From NCBI RefSeq assembly GCF_009765965.1, contig NZ_LMUL01000013.1, positions 18,143-53,412 of the forward strand: a stretch of 35,270 nucleotides of DNA, given 5' to 3'. A program made the translations under genes and the position numbers. This DNA comes from Caulobacter sp. S45 (lineage in GTDB: Bacteria > Pseudomonadota > Alphaproteobacteria > Caulobacterales > Caulobacteraceae). Under the pieces are notes generated by a model. That model saw only the letters and a program-made list of their open reading frames with translations. It was not told where the DNA came from and ran no database searches. This document shows positions 25,047-33,302 of the stretch, one piece after another; position 1 is the first letter of the stretch; the number at the start of each line of letters is the position of its first letter.

Positions 25047-28000
25047 CTACTCAGCAGGGACGGGCGCGGTCCCGCCGCCGAGACCGCGAGGATAGCGGCG
25101 CACGCCCCGCAGGCGCAGCCGGTCGAGATAGAGATAGACCACAGGCGTGGTGAGCAGGGTTAGGACCTGGCTGACCACCAGGCCGCCGATGATGGCCACC
25201 CCCAGCGGCTGGCGAATCTCGCCGCCCTCGCCGAGCCCCATAGCCAGAGGAACCGCGCCCATGATTGCGGCGCAAGTGGTCATCAGGATCGGGCGGAAGC
25301 GTAGCATGCAGGCCTGGTAGATCGCATCGCGCGACGACAAGTCCTGCTCACGCTCCGCCACCAAGGCGAAATCGATGATCATGATGGCGTTCTTCTTCAC
25401 GATGCCGATCAGCAGGATCACCCCGATCAGGGCGATGATCGAGAATTCGATGTGGAAGATCAGCAGCGCAAGGACCGCCCCCACCCCCGCCGACGGCAGG
25501 GTGGACAGCACGGTCAGCGGATGGATGTAGCTTTCGTACAATATGCCCATGACGATGTAGACGGCGACCAGGGCGGTGACGACCAGGATCGGCTCGCTGG
25601 CGACCGACGCTTGAAACGCCTGGGCGGTGCCCTGGAACGTGCCGACTACCGCGGTCGGCATGCCGATCTTCTGCTTAGCGTCCTCCACATCGCGCTGGGC
25701 GTCGCTGAGCGACTTGCCCGGGGCCAGATTGAACGACAGCGTTACGGCTACGGCCCCGCTCTGATGGTTGACCGACAGGGGCGTATTGCCTTGCGCCCAG
25801 TGGGCGATCGCTGACAGCGGCGTCATGGTCTCGGCCGCGGTCGAGACTGCAGTCCCGGTGGAGGCCGTCACCGCGCCCCCGGTCGAGGTGCGCGCCACCG
25901 CGGCGCCAGGGAGCGTGCTGGCGCTCAAGGTGCTGGCTGTAGCTGCAGCGGCAGCCGTAGGTGTGGGGGCCGCGGTTGTGCTGCCGACCCCTGATCCCGC
26001 CGTGCCGACCCCAGCCGCGCTTATCCCCAAGCTGCTGCTCGTGTTCGTACTGGAGACGGTTGGGGTGCTGGCGGTATCCACCGATGATGTCGCCACGGCG
26101 ATATCGGGGGAAGGCGTCGTGGCGCCGTTCACGCCGGTCGTCGTAGCGCCTGTCGCCGCGGACGTGGCCGTTCCCGTCAACGAGGCTGCGCCCGTGGTGG
26201 AGGCTGTAGCGGTAAGGGTCGCCATGATCCCCGAGCCGCCCGCGCTTGCCGGGGGCCCGGTAGTCGTGGTGGTCGGAGGCGTACCAGCCGGCGGGGCGAC
26301 GTAGATGTCGCTCAGCACCGTGGGGTCCTGCTGGTAGCGCTGCGCCACCTCCATGACCACGTGGTACTGGTTCAGCGGATTGTAGATAATCGATGGAAAA
26401 CTCTGCCCGAAAGCGTCGTTGAGCGTGCTGTCGATCTGCTGCGAGGTGAGGCCGAAGCGCGCCGCCGTATCGCGATCATAGGTCACGTAGCTGTCCAGCG
26501 CATGGGACTGCTGGTCTGTGTTGACGTCGGTCAGGTCTGGATAGGCCTGGAGAGCGCGCATCAGCTTGTCTGACCACGCCTTCAAAAGGTCGCTGTTGTC
26601 GCTGCGCAGAGTGTATTGATAGGCGGCGTTAGCCTGGCGGCCGCCGATCTGGATGTCCTGGGCCGACACCAGAAACAGGTTGGCTCCCGAGACCTTCGTC
26701 GTTCGAGACCGCAACCGATCGCGGACGTTGTCGGCGGTAATTCCCGGACGCTGTGCTCGCGGTTTCAGGGCGACGAACATCGAGCCTCCGGCGGCGGAGA
26801 CATAGCTGCTGATCGTCTGCACCGCCGGATCGCTCATTACGATCTTCTGCAGCCGACGGACCTTGTCCGAGGTGAGTCGGAAAGACGAGGCCTGATCGAC
26901 CTGCACCTGGCCGATCAGAGTGCCCGTGTCCTGTTCAGGGAAGAAGCCCTTGGGAACGATGACATAGAGGAAGATGGTCAAAATCGCCGTCGCGATCAGC
27001 ATCAGCAGGACCGGAAAGCTGTTGTCCAGCGACCAGGTCAGCGCCTTCTCGTAGCCCTTGTGGATGCGGTCGAAGCCCCATTCGAATCCGTCGCCGACGC
27101 CGCCCCAGAGCTTGCTCCACCAGGAGCGCCGCAGCGCCTTGGGGTCGCCCCCATGATGTTCCTTGATCATTAGCGCCGCCATCATCGGCGTGGTGGTCAG
27201 CGAGACGACGAGCGAGATGACGATGGCCGCTGACAGGGTGACGGCGAACTCGCGAAACAGCCGCCCGACGATGCCGCCCATGGCCAGGATGGGGATGAAT
27301 ACCGCGATCAGCGAAATCGAGATCGACATCACCGTGAAGCCCACCTCGCCCGCCCCGACCAGGGCCGCCCGATAGCGCGGCATGCCGTTCTCGACGTGGC
27401 GCGTGATGTTCTCCAGCACCACGATGGCGTCGTCGACCACAAAGCCCGTGGCCACGGTGAGGGCCATCAGCGACAGGTTGTCCAGGCTGTAGTGCAGCAG
27501 GAACATCACCCCCAGCGTGCCCAGCAGGCTGACGGTCACCGCCACCGCGGGGATCAGGGTGGCGCGACCGCTGCGAAGGAAGATCAGCACCACGATAACC
27601 ACCAGCAGGATGGCGATCAGCAGGGTGCGCTCGACCTCGGCCAGCGAGGAGCGGATGGTCTTGGTCGCATCCACCGTCACTGTCAGGTCGATCGGTCCGC
27701 TCTGATCGATGTCGGTGCGAAGTTGCGGCAGGACCGCATTGATCCGGTCCACAGTGGCGATGATGTTGGAGCCGGGCGCCTTGGTCACCTGGACGACGAT
27801 CGCCGCCTTGCCGTTGGCCAAGCCTAGGTTCTGCAGGTTCTCCGGACCCTCCACCACCTCGGCGATATCCTTCATCCGCACCGGCCGGCTGTTGCGGTAG
27901 GCGATGACGACATCGTCGTAGTCTTTGGGCAGGGTGGCCTGGTCGTTGGTGCTGATCAGGTGCTGCCGCAATCCATCGGAATAGAATCCCTTGGGCATGA

Positions 28001-28658
28001 AGGCGTTGGTGGACTGGATCGCCGCTCTCACGTCTTCCAGGCCGATGCCGTACTTGTTCAGCGCGTAGGGGTTCATCTCCACCCGCACCGCCGGGGAGGC
28101 GGCGCCGAGGACGTCGACCTCGCCCACCCCGCTGATCTGCGAGAGGGCCTGCTGCACGACGATCGAGGCTTTGTCGAAGACCAGGTAGGTGGGCAAGGTT
28201 TTGGAGGTGAGCGCCAGCACCATGATCGGCCGCTCGGCCGGATTGGCCTCCTTGTAGGTCGGGGCGCTCGGCAGGCCGGTGGGTAGCAGGGACTGAGCGG
28301 CATTGATGCCTGCCTGAACGTCGCGCGCCGCGCCGTTGATGTTACGGTCCAACCCGAATTGCAGGGTGATCCGCGTCGTGCCCTGACCGCTTCGGTTGGA
28401 GCTAGTGGAGGTCAGCTCGGTAACGTCGGCTATCGTGCCGAGCGTGCGCTCCAGCGGCGTCGCGACGCTGGTGGCCATCACCTCGGGGCTGGCGCCGGGC
28501 AGGCTGGCCTGGACCTGGATGGTGGGAAAGTCGACCTGGGGCAGGGGGGCTACCGGCAGCACGAAGTAGGCCGCCACCCCGACCAGGGCGATACCGAGGG
28601 TCAACAGGGTGGTGGCGATCGGCCGCCGGATGAATAGAGCCGATGGGTTCCAGCTCAA
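25047..28658 (-). CDS. RND (HAE1-type) efflux transporter with a large low-complexity insertion
   Basis: A 1203-residue inner-membrane pump, about 150-170 residues longer than usual for MdtB/MdtC/AcrB-like proteins. The N-terminus SALFIRRPIATTLLTLGI is typical. Proton-relay aspartates are D409 and D410 (GFVVDDAIVVLEN), and the partner lysine is in IGIVKKNAIMIIDFA. The extra length is a block of about 155 residues (788-943) rich in Ala, Thr, Ser and Gly, inserted in the second periplasmic loop between DIYVAP and MTPLSAIAHW. The usual periplasmic adaptor and partner RND genes are not next to it. The start codon is TTG 28658, within CGTTGAGC, as if overlapping the stop of a lost upstream gene. 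Confidence 0.93.
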   Translation of the reverse strand: MSWNPSALFIRRPIATTLLTLGIALVGVAAYFVLPVAPLPQVDFPTIQVQASLPGASPEVMATSVATPLERTLGTIADVTELTSTSSNRSGQGTTRITLQFGLDRNINGAARDVQAGINAAQSLLPTGLPSAPTYKEANPAERPIMVLALTSKTLPTYLVFDKASIVVQQALSQISGVGEVDVLGAASPAVRVEMNPYALNKYGIGLEDVRAAIQSTNAFMPKGFYSDGLRQHLISTNDQATLPKDYDDVVIAYRNSRPVRMKDIAEVVEGPENLQNLGLANGKAAIVVQVTKAPGSNIIATVDRINAVLPQLRTDIDQSGPIDLTVTVDATKTIRSSLAEVERTLLIAILLVVIVVLIFLRSGRATLIPAVAVTVSLLGTLGVMFLLHYSLDNLSLMALTVATGFVVDDAIVVLENITRHVENGMPRYRAALVGAGEVGFTVMSISISLIAVFIPILAMGGIVGRLFREFAVTLSAAIVISLVVSLTTTPMMAALMIKEHHGGDPKALRRSWWSKLWGGVGDGFEWGFDRIHKGYEKALTWSLDNSFPVLLMLIATAILTIFLYVIVPKGFFPEQDTGTLIGQVQVDQASSFRLTSDKVRRLQKIVMSDPAVQTISSYVSAAGGSMFVALKPRAQRPGITADNVRDRLRSRTTKVSGANLFLVSAQDIQIGGRQANAAYQYTLRSDNSDLLKAWSDKLMRALQAYPDLTDVNTDQQSHALDSYVTYDRDTAARFGLTSQQIDSTLNDAFGQSFPSIIYNPLNQYHVVMEVAQRYQQDPTVLSDIYVAPPAGTPPTTTTTGPPASAGGSGIMATLTATASTTGAASLTGTATSAATGATTTGVNGATTPSPDIAVATSSVDTASTPTVSSTNTSSSLGISAAGVGTAGSGVGSTTAAPTPTAAAAATASTLSASTLPGAAVARTSTGGAVTASTGTAVSTAAETMTPLSAIAHWAQGNTPLSVNHQSGAVAVTLSFNLAPGKSLSDAQRDVEDAKQKIGMPTAVVGTFQGTAQAFQASVASEPILVVTALVAVYIVMGILYESYIHPLTVLSTLPSAGVGAVLALLIFHIEFSIIALIGVILLIGIVKKNAIMIIDFALVAEREQDLSSRDAIYQACMLRFRPILMTTCAAIMGAVPLAMGLGEGGEIRQPLGVAIIGGLVVSQVLTLLTTPVVYLYLDRLRLRGVRRYPRGLGGGTAPVPAE
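25830..26297 (-). other. Low-complexity Ala/Thr/Ser/Gly insertion within the RND gene
   Basis: This segment encodes about 155 residues made almost entirely of A, T, S, G, V and P, without cysteine, lysine or aromatic residues. Flanking sequence on both sides rejoins the normal family order without a gap. The codon pattern remains open on the other strand too, giving an antisense ORF that I regard as a by-product. Confidence 0.8.
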
Positions 28659-28671
28659 CGCAGCTGCCCGC

Positions 28672-28845
28672 TCATGTCTGCCGGGACGCGGGTAAGCGGG
28701 CCATGGTCATCTTCATGATCAGGGCGGCGTATTGAAGCGCCGCAACCAGGCTGAACAGGACGCCAGGACCAATCAATGCAAGAGCTCCGCCTCGCCAGAT
28801 ATTAGTTTCACAGCTGCGCTCCGGCTTTGAGCGCGCCTTGAACAA
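28672..28845 (-). CDS. Possible small membrane peptide upstream of the RND gene
   Basis: A frame of 57 residues from TTG 28845 ends 13 bp before the RND start. It contains one convincing hydrophobic segment (LALIGPGVLFSLVAALQYAA) and a basic tail, ending in an ATGA that overlaps a six-codon ORF running into the RND TTG. No Shine-Dalgarno is evident. It could be a real single-helix peptide, a remnant of a lost upstream gene, or chance. Confidence 0.25.
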   Translation of the reverse strand: MFKARSKPERSCETNIWRGGALALIGPGVLFSLVAALQYAALIMKMTMARLPASRQT

Positions 28846-29172
28846 CCGCAGCCGAGCAGGTCACGTACCTGCGCCGCAATACTGGTGAATTGCGAAGGAA
28901 TGCAGAACTGCCATAACCGGACATGATCGAGCTGTATTTCCTCACCGACGCATTTCGATCTCGAGTCGATGATTGGGGTCGAAAAGTCGGACTGTGTAAA
29001 ACTCGAGGACGATCTATTTATTGTGTAGGCGCTGACTATAGCCAAGCGGATTTATTCAATATTGGGCGGCAACGGGTCGCCTACCGCCTCGTGCCGCCTT
29101 GGAAACAATTGTGCGAGGGAGTGGGTGGACTGGCTCGCCTACATTGTGAGCGGTCGTCGCGGAACCTGCAGT
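28846..29172. other. Intergenic region, no feature recognised
   Basis: About 325 bp, AT-richer around 28980-29060. ORFs on both strands are cysteine- or serine-rich without family resemblance. It probably contains the RND promoter and the end of the methyltransferase unit. Confidence 0.3.
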
Positions 29173-29760
29173 TCACCGATGCCCGGAGTCCGGCGCAAGG
29201 CGCGCGGCTGTTTTGGGCGCAGGCCAGTAATACAGGGCTGTGGCGCCCAGCAGCCCGGAGCTCGCCCGGGACGCCGCCACCTCCCGGTCGCGAAACCAGA
29301 AGGACAGCGTTACGACCGGAGTTCCCGGCTCAAGCATGCGGTCGAGCAGTGCCGCCAGCCGCGGCATCGATCGGATCATGAGATAGCAGGTGACCGCCTG
29401 AGCGTCGCTCAGGTCGCAGTCGAAGTAGTTTCTCCGGCGCAGGCTCAGATTGGCCACGCCGCGGCCTCGTAGGCGCGACACCCAGTAGGGAAAGGGCGAG
29501 ATTTCGATCCCTCGTACCTTGGCCTGGGGAAAGGCCTGCGCCAGGGCCACTGCAAGTGAGCCCCAGCCCGACCCGAGCTCGTAGATCACCGCCCCCTCCG
29601 CCAGGGCCGCCTGTCTCAGCAGGGTGATCACGTCGACCGCCTCCGTGGCGTTCGACGACATCGGCGGCACGCCCGTCAGCCCCTGGAAGACCAGGATCGA
29701 GATGCAGAGACCGAGGACCGGGGCCAGGACCGCCAGGGCGAGGAGACCGTGTCCGGGCAT
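29173..29760 (-). CDS. Membrane-anchored class I SAM-dependent methyltransferase
   Basis: From ATG 29760 this is a 195-residue protein with an N-terminal hydrophobic anchor (about 4-27, LLALAVLAPVLGLCISILVF). A Rossmann methyltransferase follows. Motif I is IYELGSGWGSLAVALA, strand 2 ends at RGIEISPFPYWVSRL, and YFDCDLSDAQAVTCYL is the motif IV region. The frame continues upstream to ATG 29841, but that part is basic and proline-rich and would precede the anchor oddly. GGAG lies about 12 bases before 29760. The substrate is unknown. No partner gene is close; the amidase-family gene upstream ends 311 bp away. Confidence 0.75.
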   Translation of the reverse strand: MPGHGLLALAVLAPVLGLCISILVFQGLTGVPPMSSNATEAVDVITLLRQAALAEGAVIYELGSGWGSLAVALAQAFPQAKVRGIEISPFPYWVSRLRGRGVANLSLRRRNYFDCDLSDAQAVTCYLMIRSMPRLAALLDRMLEPGTPVVTLSFWFRDREVAASRASSGLLGATALYYWPAPKTAARLAPDSGHR

Positions 29761-29901
29761 GGGCGGTGAGGGCTCCGTGGAGATCAGGCCTCCCTTTCGG
29801 GGGCGACGGGTCGACCTCGGTCGGTGCAGGGCTGCCGGCAAGCGGTCGTCGGGATAGTCCGCTATAGAGAAACCTGGAAACGTCCGAACTACCCCCGACT
29901 C

Positions 29902-29977
29902 CCGACATCAGCCGGTTCGGAAAGCAAGCCTGGCTGGCACTTTGAATGGTGAGTTTCCGGAGAAAGGCTGATGTCGG
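29902..29977. repeat. Inverted repeat pair (hairpin-forming)
   Basis: CCGACATCAGCC (29902-29913) and GGCTGATGTCGG (29966-29977) are perfect 12-bp inverted copies separated by 52 bases; the similarity extends inward to GGAAA/TTTCC. The right arm is itself part of a dispersed-repeat copy (29945-29987). It may form a cruciform or a transcript hairpin between two minus-strand genes. Confidence 0.7.
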
Positions 29978-29987
29978 TTGTGGGCGC
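29945..29987 (+). repeat. Copy of dispersed intergenic repeat
   Basis: GAGTTTCCGGAGAAAGGC, then TGATGTCGGTTGTGGGCGC. This copy is close to the family consensus. Confidence 0.65.
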
Positions 29988-30071
29988 ACCAATGCCATTC
30001 TTCGAAGCGGGCAGGGGGAAGCGCGAGGTAGGGTAGGCCTGCCGAAAAGGTCGCATCAGCCGAGCTTGGGG

Positions 30072-31400
30072 TCACTCTCTGTCGCGCTTCAGCCCAGCCA
30101 AAACCGTCTTGTTCAGCTTGAGCACGACGCCGGCGTTTCGGTCGGCGACTTCGCTGATGCGGTACTCGGCGGCAGCTCCCAGGACCTCGGCGGTCTCGGT
30201 AGGGGTAAGCTGGTACGTGTCGGACAGCCACGCGGACATGTTGGAGGTCGCCGCCTGAATCGCGGTGTCGAGTGAGCCGCCGAAGCCCATCGCCATGATC
30301 TGGCTCGTCGACTCTACGCGTGGCGAAGGTGGTCGCTTTCCTGGGATGACATCGACAGTCACCTCCACGTCCATAGAGGTCTCCAGCGCATTGCCAGTCA
30401 GCTCCCCATCGCCTTGGGCGGCATGGGCGTCTCCGAAATAGAGCAGAGCCCCCGGTACGCTCACCGGAAGATAGACCGTCGCGCCCTCGACGATCTCATT
30501 GAAGTCCATGTTGCCGCCGAACCCGCCAGAGTCGCCAGTGGGCGGTGCGCCACCGACCGGGGCGGGCGCCGTCGCGATGCACCCGAGCATGGGGTGCACA
30601 GGGACGGCGAAGCCTGAGGTGTGAGGCCCGGGCGCCTCGGGGCTGGCGACGCCCTTGTCCAGGTCCAGGCGCCAGCGAACGGTCTTGCCAGCGTCCTTCA
30701 TGCGGGCGGCCAGACGGCTATCCATAGCGCGGTTCACAAGGCGGTCGTCGCTGATTGCGTAGTCGCGGTTCAGCTTCAGGTGAACGACGTGGACCGCAAG
30801 CGTATCGCCCGGCATGGCCGAGCGGACGTAAAATGGGCCGGTCTGCGGATTGCCGCCCAGTACTCGAGTTACGCCAGACGCATCTGCGCCGCCGGCATCC
30901 ACCGTCGTCGTGTGGATGGTGTCGCCTGGGGAGATGGTCAGCACCGATGGGGTAAGGGCGGAGAACTGACGGTAGAAGGTGGTTGGGACGAACTCATGCC
31001 GCCGGGGCGGATCTGTCAGGCGCGCCGGCGCGCGCTTAGCAGTGAAACTGTAATGTTGGGGGTGGCTTCTGTCGCCACCATCCGTGGACACGACCGAGCC
31101 GGAAAGCCTTCCGTCCGCGAAGCTCGCCTCCACTACCGATGTGTCGCCTGCTGCGTCGCTGGCCGTGAAGTGCAGGGCTGAACCGGTCACTGAGCCTGTG
31201 AGACTGTCCCCGTCAAACTCGCCCGCGAGTTGGGCGCCGGCGCGGGTCAGCTTCAGCGAGCCGTACAGCGCCGAGCCGTAAACGTCTTCGGTGACGATCC
31301 AGCGTCCGTTAAGGTCAGGGGCCTGGGCCTGGGCCTGGGCCTTGGCGGCGGCGGCGAACTCCAGAGCCAAGGCGGCGGCGAGGATCGGCAGGCGTATCAT
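30072..31400 (-). CDS. Exported acetamidase/formamidase-family protein
   Basis: From ATG 31400 this 442-residue protein starts with a signal peptide (IRLPILAAALALEFAAAAKAQA, cleavage near residue 22-24; only its order of residues is described here), so it is probably periplasmic. An N-terminal beta-rich domain of about 120 residues comes first (DLNGRWIVTEDVYG, GDSLTGSVTGSALHF). The FmdA/AmdA-like domain follows. It contains HTTTVDAGGAD, GPFYVRSAMPGDTLAVHV, PVHPMLGCIATAP, GGFGGNMDFNEIVEGATVYLPV and FGDAHAAQGDGELTG, all family landmarks. Cytoplasmic members hydrolyse formamide or acetamide; exported ones with an added domain are of unknown substrate. The run GCCTGG repeated at about 31320-31340 encodes a short Gln-Ala repeat after the signal peptide. 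An ATG at 31469 precedes but places the signal peptide internally. Confidence 0.88.
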   Translation of the reverse strand: MIRLPILAAALALEFAAAAKAQAQAQAPDLNGRWIVTEDVYGSALYGSLKLTRAGAQLAGEFDGDSLTGSVTGSALHFTASDAAGDTSVVEASFADGRLSGSVVSTDGGDRSHPQHYSFTAKRAPARLTDPPRRHEFVPTTFYRQFSALTPSVLTISPGDTIHTTTVDAGGADASGVTRVLGGNPQTGPFYVRSAMPGDTLAVHVVHLKLNRDYAISDDRLVNRAMDSRLAARMKDAGKTVRWRLDLDKGVASPEAPGPHTSGFAVPVHPMLGCIATAPAPVGGAPPTGDSGGFGGNMDFNEIVEGATVYLPVSVPGALLYFGDAHAAQGDGELTGNALETSMDVEVTVDVIPGKRPPSPRVESTSQIMAMGFGGSLDTAIQAATSNMSAWLSDTYQLTPTETAEVLGAAAEYRISEVADRNAGVVLKLNKTVLAGLKRDRE

Positions 31401-31678
31401 GGGACGATCCAGCTTGGCTTTGAACGACGTTGCGGTTGTGGGTGATGGTGGCGGCAGGGGCAACCCCACCTATGGAATGGCTGCGCGTCGCGCGTACCGC
31501 CGCCGGGAAGCCTAACGCCGAGAAGCGGGTATCAGAAGTATCAAAGTAGGCAATCGGGCGCGACTGGCCATCCGGCTACTGCCATAGCCGATGTCAGATT
31601 TGGAGGTTGGCTCGACGTCTGAATGTGCTTGAGAGCTGCCGGGGGAGGGGGCTCCGGGCCTATAATGATGGCTTGGAA

Positions 31679-31721
31679 TATGTCCGCTTCTCGGAAGCAA
31701 GCTAATGTCGCCTATGGGCGC
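31679..31721 (+). repeat. Copy of dispersed intergenic repeat
   Basis: TATGTCCGCTTCTCGG, AAGCAAGCTA, then ATGTCGCCTATGGGCGC. The right end is the clearest version of the core. Confidence 0.7.
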
Positions 31722-31863
31722 AGAGCACGGGAAGACGCGATGGCGGCACCCACTGACCTTCCGCCGAAAAGCGGACACCCCACGGGGCAGGGGAGGGGTG
31801 GGCAGTTGGGTTTCTGCCTGACAGCGGACCTCCTCCGACGCGGGCGAAGGGCCGCTGGCATGG

Positions 31864-31978
31864 ATCGGCTCAGCTCCCGAAACCCACCGTTTGCGCGCCG
31901 TCGGCCCTCTTGCCCGGAAGCGGACGGTCTATTCGACCGCAACGGGGTCGGGAGCACGTATCGGCTCAGTTCCCGAAA
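31864..31978 (+). repeat. Direct repeat of 19 bp, 96 bp apart
   Basis: ATCGGCTCAGCTCCCGAAA (31864-31882) recurs at 31960-31978 with one change (C to T). Both are followed by a degenerate continuation, so this may be an old tandem duplication of a 96-bp unit. Confidence 0.65.
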
Positions 31979-32080
31979 GTGGTCCTTTGGCGATGTCAGC
32001 TATGCGGCCGCGCGTGGGAGTCCGCTTGACCTCCGGACCTGCCGTTGGACTCGGAGAAAGGCGCGGACCTGAGGCGAGCC

Positions 32081-32124
32081 GAACGTCCGAAGTCGGGCAG
32101 AAGGCGCATGTCTCCTATGGGCGC
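32081..32124 (+). repeat. Copy of dispersed intergenic repeat
   Basis: GAACGTCCGAAGTCGGGCAG, AAGGCGC, then ATGTCTCCTATGGGCGC. It differs from the core at one base. Confidence 0.65.
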
Positions 32125-32268
32125 GACTTGGACGAGAGATCAGGCCGTCAGTTCTGCGACACTCGCAGCCGGTACGGCCCCATTACGCCAGTGCCCGCCC
32201 CTCACGATCGGGAAGCACTGCGCCAATACCTGCACTAGCGGCGTGCTGGCGGCCCCCAGCGGGCTCAC

Positions 32269-32282
32269 GCCCGCATGCGGGC
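32269..32282. repeat. Perfect 14-bp palindrome
   Basis: GCCCGCATGCGGGC reads the same on both strands. It may be a hairpin terminator remnant, but no T-run follows. Confidence 0.5.
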
Positions 32283-32432
32283 TACCTCGGGCGCCAGTTG
32301 GGGCGGATGACCGACGTCGATCGCGCAAGGCGTTGTCGCCGGCCACTAGATTGCGAAGAGAAGCGTGATCCGCAACTTTGGAAACAAACGCCGGGAGAGT
32401 AGTCGTAAGGCTGCAACTGCGCTGCGGTGAGG

Positions 32433-33167
32433 TCACACTTGGGTCAAGCCGCCATCGACGCAGAGGTCGATGCCCGTAATGAAGCTCGAATCCTCGGAGG
32501 CGAGGAAGAGTGCGGCGGTTGCGATCTCCTCCGGCCTCCCGAAGCGGCCCATCGGCACCATCGCCGTCATCGCATTCTTCCAGGCGGACGGCGCATCCTG
32601 CGTGAAGGGCGTGTCGATCGGGCCCGGGCTAATGACGTTGACCCTGATCCGCCGGTCCTTCAACTCGACGGTCCAGCCGCGCGCAAAGGACCGGACCGCG
32701 GCCTTGCTGGCGCTGTAGATGCTGCCGCCTGCAAGCCCCTTGAGATGGGCAATGGAGCTGTTCAGGATGATCGCGCCGCCGTCGTTGAACAACGGTAGGG
32801 CTTTTTGCACGGTGAACACCACCGCCCGGGTGTTGACGTTGAAGGTGGTGTCGAACACCGCCTCGCTGACGGATGTGATCGGCTGGTCCATGTGGCCGAC
32901 CGCCGGGCTGGCGAACAGGACATCGATGTGACCGGACTCCGCCCGCACGGTCTCGTACAGCCGATCCAGATCCGCAAGGTCGGCCACATCGCCCTGAACG
33001 CCGACCGCGCCGCTACCGATCTCCGCGACGGCGGCGTCGAGAACCTCCTGCCGGCGGCCGGTGATAAAGACCTTCGCGCCTTCAGCAGCAAAAAGTTTCG
33101 CCGTCGCGAACGCCATGCCTGTGCTGCCGCCGGTAATGACCGCTGTCTTCCCGCTTAATTTCGGCAA
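32433..33167 (-). CDS. Short-chain dehydrogenase/reductase (SDR)
   Basis: A 244-residue classical SDR, the normal family length. The cofactor-binding motif is TGGSTGMAFA (about 11-20). R37 and R38 after strand 2 (FITGRRQEV) point to NADP(H). Catalytic residues are the serine in LNSSIAHL and YSASK (tyrosine and lysine); PGPIDTPF and the C-terminal ITGIDLCVDGG are typical. The most likely start is TTG 33167 with AAGGAA about 7 bases upstream; the frame continues upstream without family similarity and would run into the LysR gene. It is divergent from that LysR gene with 135 bp between them and is its probable target. The substrate is not known. Confidence 0.9.
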   Translation of the reverse strand: MPKLSGKTAVITGGSTGMAFATAKLFAAEGAKVFITGRRQEVLDAAVAEIGSGAVGVQGDVADLADLDRLYETVRAESGHIDVLFASPAVGHMDQPITSVSEAVFDTTFNVNTRAVVFTVQKALPLFNDGGAIILNSSIAHLKGLAGGSIYSASKAAVRSFARGWTVELKDRRIRVNVISPGPIDTPFTQDAPSAWKNAMTAMVPMGRFGRPEEIATAALFLASEDSSFITGIDLCVDGGLTQV

Positions 33168-33211
33168 AGAATTGTTCCTTTGGTTGCCGCATAAACGTGG
33201 TGTTTCGCGGT

Positions 33212-33229
33212 CCCCAGAGAGTATTGGGG
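33212..33229. promoter_or_regulatory. Putative operator between the SDR and LysR genes
   Basis: CCCCA (33212-33216) and TGGGG (33225-33229) are inverted copies around an AT-containing centre, near the middle of the divergent gap. Position and symmetry fit a LysR-type binding site; the sequence alone does not prove it. Confidence 0.35.
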
Positions 33230-33302
33230 GAATGCTTTCCGACAAGCCGGCAAGAGAGAATGTTAATGATGCCGCACTCGAATAGCGAAGCGGGGGTCTA
33301 AC

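Larger units (their letters stand above)
31401..32432. other. Long repeat-rich intergenic region
   Basis: More than 1 kb without a convincing gene. It contains two full dispersed-repeat copies (31679-31721, 32081-32124), an inverted partial copy near 31573-31600 (CCATAGCCGATGTCAG), a second repeated word (31864-31882 and 31960-31978) and a 14-bp palindrome (32269-32282). Open frames here are products of repeat sequence and GC bias. Confidence 0.6.

Noticed and set aside
25768-26304. Long plus-strand ORF of 178 codons opposite the RND gene, Ala/Val-rich
   Set aside because: It is the antisense reading of the low-complexity insertion; codons rich in GCC, ACC and AGC leave the complement open. 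No start signal and no family resemblance.
28773-29045. Minus-strand 90-codon ORF upstream of the RND gene
   Set aside because: No hydrophobic or conserved pattern; the hydrophobic small ORF lies in another frame of the same stretch.
28923-29472. Plus-strand ORFs opposite the membrane-anchored methyltransferase
   Set aside because: Mostly antisense to a gene with clear motifs, with no start signals.
31623-32238. Several plus-strand ORFs of 100-150 codons
   Set aside because: They are built from dispersed-repeat copies and GC-biased sequence; no family resemblance.
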